11,072 nt of DNA from an uncultured Lachnospiraceae bacterium (lineage in GTDB: Bacteria > Bacillota > Clostridia > Lachnospirales > Lachnospiraceae), in NCBI GenBank assembly GCA_947176785.1, contig CAMWSA010000092.1:1-11072 (forward strand), in the 5' to 3' direction. The stretch's first letter is position 1. Each line of letters begins with the position of its first letter. Below are positions 6,899 to 11,072 of this stretch, in pieces. The notes beneath the pieces were generated by a model. It was not told the DNA's origin, searched no databases, and saw nothing but the letters and a program-made list of their open reading frames with translations. Position numbers and translations under genes: made by a program.

Positions 6899-8028
6899 TA
6901 TCTGCCACCTCCTGAATAACGGATTCTCGGATCAAGGAATGCCAGCGCGATATCGGAGAACAGGATGCCGATCACTACCAGGACCGCCTGAACCATCACG
7001 ATTGCTCCCGCCAGATACATATCCTGCGCCTGCAGGGCTTTGAAGAGTACCGGCCCCTGGATCTGCATGTTCAGCACCATGGCTGTCACGGTGGAGCCGG
7101 AGAACAGACTGGAGAGAACGCCGCCCAGCCCGGATACGGTGGGATTGATGGCTGCCCGGAAGCAGTATTTCATGACGATGGTCCGCTCCGGTACGCCCTT
7201 GGCCCTGGCGGTCAGAGTGTACTGCCGGCCCACCTCGTCCAGCATCTGGGCCCGGACGGAGCGGATGATGCCGCAGGTGCCGCTGGTGCCGATCACGATG
7301 ATCGGGATGATCATTCTCTTTAAGAATTCGCCGAAATTGTATAAGTGAATGCCGTTTTGAAGCATCTCCTGGGAAAACAGGCCCACATTTGCGTTTCCCG
7401 TCCATTTATAGGAGAGATACATCAGCACGATTGCCAAAATAAAGTTCGGTATTGCCGCCCCCAGAAAGCCTATGACCGAGGAGATATAATCCCCGACCGA
7501 ATACTGGTGAGTGGAAGCGTAGACTGCGATTGGCAGGGACACCACATACTGGAACAGCATAATGATTGCCGTGACGGCGATGGTGAGCCCAAGCCTGTCA
7601 TCCACCACATCCCAGACATCCCTGCCATAGGCAAAGGAATATTTCCAGTTGTGATGTGAACCGTATAACCGGTAATAGGTGGAATCCGTAGGAGTCCAGA
7701 TGATGTCTTTTATCCATTTGAAGTACTGTTCATGGATGGGCAGATCCAGCCCATAATCCGCGCGGAGGGACGCGGCATAATCCGCATCCACAATTTCCCC
7801 TTCCGAGGCGAGCGCCGCAATATGGGCGGACACATAATCACCGGGGGGAAGCTGGATAACGAAGAAAACCAGAACCGAAATCAAAAGCAATGTCGGAATG
7901 AACATCAGAAGCCGTTTTACAATATACTGGACCAGATCTTTTTTAAAGAAATCCTTAACGGCTTCCAGCAGGGTTTTCTTCGGGATATTTTCATGCATGT
8001 TTTCTGATTTGTACGCATTTGCTTCCAT
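6898..8028 (-). CDS. Opp/Dpp-type ABC permease (OppB-like)
   Basis: The first membrane subunit, 376 residues. A hydrophilic N-terminus of about 38 residues, somewhat longer than usual, precedes the first membrane helix (about 40-60, rich in Leu, Ile and Val). After a loop of about 90 residues come further helices at about 147-171, 184-206, 238-255, 301-320 and 340-365. The EAA loop (YTLTARAKGVPERTIVMKY, 270-288) contacts an ATPase, and the family's closing motif LDPRIRYS is at 365-372. It pairs with the OppC-like protein to form the pore. The start at 8028 has AAAGGGA about eight bases upstream, and an internal Met11 has no binding site. A terminator-like hairpin sits directly in front of the gene, which should lower its expression relative to the binding protein. 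Confidence 0.94.
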   Translation of the reverse strand: MEANAYKSENMHENIPKKTLLEAVKDFFKKDLVQYIVKRLLMFIPTLLLISVLVFFVIQLPPGDYVSAHIAALASEGEIVDADYAASLRADYGLDLPIHEQYFKWIKDIIWTPTDSTYYRLYGSHHNWKYSFAYGRDVWDVVDDRLGLTIAVTAIIMLFQYVVSLPIAVYASTHQYSVGDYISSVIGFLGAAIPNFILAIVLMYLSYKWTGNANVGLFSQEMLQNGIHLYNFGEFLKRMIIPIIVIGTSGTCGIIRSVRAQMLDEVGRQYTLTARAKGVPERTIVMKYCFRAAINPTVSGLGGVLSSLFSGSTVTAMVLNMQIQGPVLFKALQAQDMYLAGAIVMVQAVLVVIGILFSDIALAFLDPRIRYSGGGR

Positions 8029-8045
8029 TAGAAATTCCCTTTCTT

Positions 8046-8080
8046 AAAAAAGGAGACGGGGAACCGGATTCCCCGCCTCC
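8046..8080 (-). terminator. Intra-operon terminator/attenuator between binding protein and permease genes
   Basis: On the - strand, 8080-8052 forms a 12-bp stem: CTCC/GGAG, one G-U pair, then TTCCCCG/CGGGGAA, with a 5-base loop. It is followed at once by six T residues (8051-8046). It lies 108 bases after the binding-protein stop and just before the OppB ribosome binding site (8042-8036). Partial termination here would give the common pattern of a highly expressed binding protein and less abundant membrane and ATPase subunits. No other promoter is obvious for the downstream genes, so readthrough is presumed. Confidence 0.85.
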
Positions 8081-8098
8081 GAAGGTGGTCACATGTAC

Positions 8099-8138
8099 CC
8101 GGTTTCCCTCAGGAACCGTAACTCCCGAAAGAAACCGG
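8099..8138 (-). repeat. Inverted repeat in the 3' untranslated region of the binding-protein gene
   Basis: CCGGTTTC (8099-8106) and GAAACCGG (8131-8138) are perfect 8-bp arms around 24 bases. Lying between the binding-protein stop and the attenuator, it could form a second hairpin that shields the upstream message from 3' exonucleases. It has no adjoining T run. Confidence 0.4.
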
Positions 8139-8188
8139 ACTGTTATGCATTTAGCCGACCGTTTCCGGCCAGGAATGTGGTAATGGCC

Positions 8189-10276
8189 TTACTCTGTCTT
8201 GAACAGCGTCCAGTAATGAACCAGGTTCTGATACTGATACAGATCATCCCATACCAGGAGATCAGGATGGTTCTTGATCTTGGAACTGACCAGATTGTAG
8301 TTACCGGCCGCCTTCAGGTATGCAATGGTCCACAGATTTTCTTTGTGAACATCATAGAGTTCCAAAGTATATTGATCTCTCTCAGCCGTATCGGGTGTTG
8401 CGTTCCACTTCTCATAGATTTCCACCAGTTTTGCCATATCGCCTTCGGGAGCTACGCCCTGAGCGCCGTTTGTCCCATAGTAGGTACCGTACTCGCCGTA
8501 CCATTCCGCCGACTGCGCAATGGGAACGAAAGGCTGAACCCTGGATTTCAGGGAAACACCGCCAATAGGAGTGTGAGGCCCAAGTACCGCATACCAGTTA
8601 TTGTTGTCGATCTCCGTGTCAAATGCGGACACTTCAATATCTTTTGTGGCGCATTTGATACCGGCTTTGTTATAATATTGTTCCAGAACCGGATATGCCG
8701 CATCAGCACCGGAGTCCGTATAAGTATAGATCGTGAGGATGAAGTCTGTGCCGTCGGCGAAATCATAGAAGCCGTCGCTGCCCATCACCAGGCCGCATTC
8801 TTCCAGAAGTGCCTTTGCGCCGTCTACGTCGTACTCTGTCCACTTTGTCTCCCACTCGGCGTCATAACCGAAGTTGCCCTCTGCCGGAGCGCATTGCCCG
8901 GGTTCCAGGAAACCTTCCGAAAGAAGGCCGGAGACCTGTTCCCTGTCCACACAGATGGACATGGCCTGACGGAATTTGCTGTTAGCGAACAATTCGGCAT
9001 AGTTTGCCTCTGCGCAGGTGTAGTTAAAGGTGATCTGGTAAGAACCCCAATCCGTGCCCGCAAAGGTGCGCAGCTGCGCCTGATCGCCAAGATCGGAGAG
9101 GAGGGAGGAGATATCCTGCATCAGCACACCGATGATATCCAACTCGCCGGAGCGGAACATCAACTGATCCTGCCCGTCCTCGGAGGTGGCGTTAAAGTGG
9201 ATCTCGTCGCAGTAGGGAAGCTGCTGTCCCTGGGCGTCCACCTTCCAGAAGTAGGGATTGCGCTCCAGAATGCAGAGCTGGGCGTCCCTGGAATTGTTGC
9301 CCTCCTTGGTGGAAAGCACATAGGAATTCAGACAGGGAATGCCGTCCTCATTCCACCAGTAATAAGCGATGGCTTTGCCCAGATCATTGACAGTCGCGGC
9401 GTCAATGCCTTTTGCCTGTGCGTTGAGAAGCACCTGCTCATCATCAAGGCCGGTCTTTTCCCAATAGGGATTCTCAACATAGATGGAATCCGGGATCATG
9501 TCAAGCAGATAATGGGAGGGAGCCCAGCACCACTTGAAGTCGCCGTTTTCAATGAAGTCAGCCGGGAACTTGGGATTTACGAAGGTCCAGGTTACAGTGT
9601 AGTCGTCCACCTTCTCCAGGGTAGCCCATGCGTCTTCACCGTCCACTGTCTCTTTCAGAGCAGGCCAGCTCTTTTTTGTATCGTAGTTGGTGAGATGGCA
9701 CATATAGTACCAGAAGGTGATGTCATCCGCGTTGAAATCATCACCGTCAGACCATTTCATGCCCTCTCTCAGATCAAAGGTCCATACCGTGTAGTCGTCG
9801 TTGTGTTCGAAACTCTTGATGACGTTGGGATAGTATGTACCGTCGGAATTAAAGTGAATGATACTTTCCATTACCGGCCTGGACAGCCCCCAGCTGCCTC
9901 CTGCGCCGAGAAGGTTGATGACGCCGCCATATGTGCCGATCTCCAGAGGGGCACCGGTTGCGTCGGTCTGCTCTACATATACGTCATCCGCCACCGGAAG
10001 TCTGTCTTCTACTGCGGGAAGTGAACCTGCACCTACCAGGTCGGCGAGCATGGGAGCCTCACCGAAACCGGATATTTCAGCGGGTGCTTCCGGCGTTTCC
10101 GGAGCGGACCCCTCCGGGGTTGAGTCAGGCACCGATTCCGGTGTGGATGCCTGTGACTGTTGTACGTCTTCTCCTGAACCGGACGATGGGCTGCCCGGAT
10201 TGTCATCCTGACCACAGGCAGCCAGAGAAACAACCATTGTGCTTGCTATAAGCAGGGCAATGAGTCTTTTTTTCAT
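8189..10276 (-). CDS. ABC transporter substrate-binding lipoprotein, family 5 (OppA/DppA-like)
   Basis: A 695-residue extracellular lipoprotein that captures ligand for the importer. The signal peptide MKKRLIALLIASTMVVSLAA ends in a lipobox (LAAC) with the lipidated Cys21. A Ser/Pro/Glu/Thr/Gly-rich spacer of about 50 residues (22-72) tethers the folded domain to the membrane. The SBP_bac_5 fold follows, with the family's N-terminal signature region (GTYGGVIN, then DYTVWTFDLREGMKWSDGD, where DLREGMKWSDG is the classic motif). It is about 150 residues longer than a typical OppA, and its mature domain is rich in Trp and Tyr. That is seen in relatives that bind oligosaccharides, but it does not prove sugar binding. 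The start at 10276 has a perfect AAGGAGG eight bases upstream. It heads the operon, expressed from the promoter at 10383-10411. The ligand is unknown: peptide and oligosaccharide are both possible. Confidence 0.95.
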   Translation of the reverse strand: MKKRLIALLIASTMVVSLAACGQDDNPGSPSSGSGEDVQQSQASTPESVPDSTPEGSAPETPEAPAEISGFGEAPMLADLVGAGSLPAVEDRLPVADDVYVEQTDATGAPLEIGTYGGVINLLGAGGSWGLSRPVMESIIHFNSDGTYYPNVIKSFEHNDDYTVWTFDLREGMKWSDGDDFNADDITFWYYMCHLTNYDTKKSWPALKETVDGEDAWATLEKVDDYTVTWTFVNPKFPADFIENGDFKWCWAPSHYLLDMIPDSIYVENPYWEKTGLDDEQVLLNAQAKGIDAATVNDLGKAIAYYWWNEDGIPCLNSYVLSTKEGNNSRDAQLCILERNPYFWKVDAQGQQLPYCDEIHFNATSEDGQDQLMFRSGELDIIGVLMQDISSLLSDLGDQAQLRTFAGTDWGSYQITFNYTCAEANYAELFANSKFRQAMSICVDREQVSGLLSEGFLEPGQCAPAEGNFGYDAEWETKWTEYDVDGAKALLEECGLVMGSDGFYDFADGTDFILTIYTYTDSGADAAYPVLEQYYNKAGIKCATKDIEVSAFDTEIDNNNWYAVLGPHTPIGGVSLKSRVQPFVPIAQSAEWYGEYGTYYGTNGAQGVAPEGDMAKLVEIYEKWNATPDTAERDQYTLELYDVHKENLWTIAYLKAAGNYNLVSSKIKNHPDLLVWDDLYQYQNLVHYWTLFKTE

Positions 10277-10367
10277 AAAATGATCCTCCTTAAAAAAATT
10301 TAGAAAACGTTAAGTACTGCTCGTTTTCATTTGGGTGAAACCGCATGAAAAGCGATAGCACCAATGC

Positions 10368-10381
10368 CTTTCATGTGAAAG
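10368..10381. promoter_or_regulatory. Candidate operator at the transcription start of the importer operon
   Basis: CTTTCA-TG-TGAAAG is a perfect inverted repeat with 6-bp arms, beginning two bases downstream of the -10 box and so covering the expected start of transcription. Further TTTCA/TGAAA half-sites lie in the leader: TTTTCAT at 10324-10330, TGAAA at 10336-10340 and ATGAAAA at 10345-10351, the first and last forming 7-bp inverted arms. A repressor bound here would block initiation. Which regulator family binds cannot be told, and no regulator gene is in the window. Confidence 0.45.
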
Positions 10382-10382
10382 T

Positions 10383-10411
10383 AGTATAGCAATTGTGCCT
10401 AAAAAAGTCAA
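10383..10411 (-). promoter_or_regulatory. Sigma-70/sigma-A promoter of the importer operon
   Basis: On the - strand, TTGACT (10411-10406) and TATACT (10388-10383) are separated by exactly 17 bases. Each hexamer differs from consensus at one position. Transcription would start near 10376 and leave a leader of about 100 bases before the binding-protein ATG at 10276. Confidence 0.88.
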
Positions 10412-10564
10412 CCCCCCGGGCTGCGGAGCTGGAACAATTGCCAGTTAGGCGCGGCTAAAACCCGTAGAACCTTGATAAACACTGGAAAATTGCTCAAATA
10501 GGGGGACTGCCCAAAACAAAAATAAAGTGCCATTTATGGGGCGAAATTATGGACGGCTGATCGT

Positions 10565-10602
10565 CAAATTTTGTTTTCGGCTTTTTTGCTATTTAAAATT
10601 TG
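10565..10602. repeat. AT-rich inverted repeat
   Basis: CAAATTTT (10565-10572) and AAAATTTG (10595-10602) are perfect 8-bp arms around 22 bases. It could be a protein-binding or bendable site, but given the AT-richness a chance origin is possible. Confidence 0.35.
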
Positions 10603-10622
10603 CGAAATGTGACGTTTTAATA

Positions 10623-10637
10623 TGTATAAATTGTACA
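10623..10637. promoter_or_regulatory. 15-bp near-palindrome, operator-like
   Basis: TGTATAAATTGTACA is symmetric at six of seven position pairs about a central A. It overlaps the TTGTAC that is the weak -35 candidate for the divergent hydrolase, a usual place for a repressor or activator site. The regulator is unknown. Confidence 0.35.
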
Positions 10638-10743
10638 AAATCGAACGCACTTTTTTATAAATATTATGCAAAGAACGAAGAAATTATTAGTTGCAAAAGC
10701 AAAAAATGCAATGTGATGAAGTGAAAAAGGCAAAAGATGCGTG

Positions 10744-10774
10744 GTAAAGATGGCAGACGTTTGGTAATCTTTAC
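10744..10774. repeat. Inverted repeat upstream of the hydrolase gene
   Basis: GTAAAGAT (10744-10751) and ATCTTTAC (10767-10774) are perfect 8-bp arms around 15 bases, 43 bases before the hydrolase ATG. It could be an operator or a hairpin in the 5' leader. No T run follows, so it is not a terminator. Confidence 0.4.
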
Positions 10775-10817
10775 TTATCAGCAAGCATGTCAGCAATCAT
10801 GGAGGTTAGGGTGGACT

Positions 10818-11072
10818 ATGAACAAAAATCTGATAATATTCACAGACAGCGGAGATACCATTATTGACGAGAGTACGCAGGTCTTTGATGAGAGAGGGAT
10901 TGTCACCGAGGCTGCGTTTATACCGGGGGCGGGAGAGGTATTGCGGCAACTTAGGGAGGAGGGATACCGCATTGCCCTTGTAGCGGACGGAGAATGGGAA
11001 TCCTTTCAGAATGTGTATCGCAGGAACGGCCTGGGCTATTGCTTTGAGGAGGGGGGCGGCTCCGAGGTGGGG
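10818..11072 (+). CDS. HAD-like hydrolase, N-terminal part, cut by the window end
   Basis: Eighty-five codons are visible before the window ends. The opening NLIIFTDSGDTIIDE is a HAD motif I at the end of the first beta-strand, with the nucleophile Asp10 in D-S-G-D-T. Most HAD phosphatases read DxDGT, so the usual second Asp position is Gly here, as in the known DxGDT variants. Strand 2 (RIALVADGE) sits where motif II normally ends in Ser or Thr, but Ala-Asp-Gly is found. Helical segments (PGAGEVLRQLREEG) resemble the small cap region. Substrate and activity cannot be inferred, and motifs III and IV lie beyond the window. GGAGG at 10801-10805 is 12 bases from the ATG, farther than ideal, with a weaker GGGTGG closer. 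It is divergent from the importer. Confidence 0.75.
   Translation, partial: MNKNLIIFTDSGDTIIDESTQVFDERGIVTEAAFIPGAGEVLRQLREEGYRIALVADGEWESFQNVYRRNGLGYCFEEGGGSEVG

Larger units (their letters stand above)
10412..10817. other. Intergenic block without a gene, AT-rich in its right half
   Basis: About 400 bases separate the importer promoter from the divergent hydrolase. The left part (10412-10520) has ordinary base composition and contains similar stretches GGAACAATTGCC and GGAAAATTGCTC. The right part (about 10560-10700) is markedly AT-rich with several palindromes. A 65-codon open frame at 10527-10724 has no plausible ribosome binding site or recognisable protein and follows the AT-rich bias, so I do not call it a gene. 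A weak + strand promoter candidate is TTGTAC (10631-10636) with TATAAA (10656-10661), but its 19-base spacing is poor. I see no tRNA, small RNA or riboswitch signature. Confidence 0.6.

Noticed and set aside
5870..6919. 349-codon open frame on the + strand across the OppC-like gene
   Set aside because: It is antisense to a gene with clear permease motifs. Its product is rich in His, Asp and Gly with no family resemblance.
8093..10024. 643-codon open frame on the + strand, antisense to the binding-protein gene
   Set aside because: It has no recognisable motifs and lies entirely opposite the convincing lipoprotein gene apart from its first 32 codons. Codon bias of that gene keeps the opposite frame open.
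10302..10315. Possible CcpA (cre) site, AGAAAACGTTAAGT, in the leader of the binding-protein gene
   Set aside because: It matches the loose consensus at about 11 of 14 positions and misses conserved ends. Such matches are common by chance in AT-rich leaders.
10527..10724. 65-codon open frame in the AT-rich intergenic region
   Set aside because: It has no ribosome binding site and no recognisable domain, and its Lys/Cys/Phe-rich composition simply follows the AT-rich DNA.

Overview
The window looks like part of a Clostridia genome, most likely a gut Lachnospiraceae. This is inferred from family resemblance and codon style, not from a marker gene. It is moderately GC-rich in coding DNA with one AT-rich intergenic block. 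The first 60 bases are not genomic: bases 27-60 match the Illumina Nextera read-2 adapter at 29 of 34 positions, so the window begins at a contig edge.

Layout: (1) On the + strand, a GH38 alpha-mannosidase lacking its N-terminus (63-2252) is followed by a ROK-family sugar kinase (2376-3329) and a short decayed remnant of a Uma2-family nuclease gene. (2) On the - strand, converging on these, is a complete five-gene Opp/Dpp-type ABC importer in the order lipoprotein binding protein (10276-8189), two permeases (8028-6898 and 6898-5807) and two ATPases (5690-4641 and 4560-3544). It starts at a strong sigma-70-type promoter at about 10383-10411, has an internal terminator/attenuator hairpin after the binding protein, and ends at a strong terminator at 3477-3518 shared with the convergent + strand genes. 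(3) An AT-rich intergenic block of about 400 bases with several palindromes (10412-10817) separates the importer from a divergent HAD-like hydrolase cut by the window end (10818-11072).

Working hypothesis: the importer captures a ligand, possibly alpha-mannose-containing oligosaccharides since family-5 binding proteins are not restricted to peptides. The cytoplasmic GH38 enzyme would release mannose and the ROK kinase would phosphorylate a hexose. Only gene proximity supports this. The two sides are convergent and separately transcribed, so the importer may instead be an unrelated peptide transporter.

The most notable oddity is an in-frame TGA near the 3' end of the second permease gene. It is followed in the same frame by the family's usual C-terminal residues and then a TAA. 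I see no CRISPR array, RNA gene, intact mobile element or defence system, and nothing that amounts to a wholly new system.
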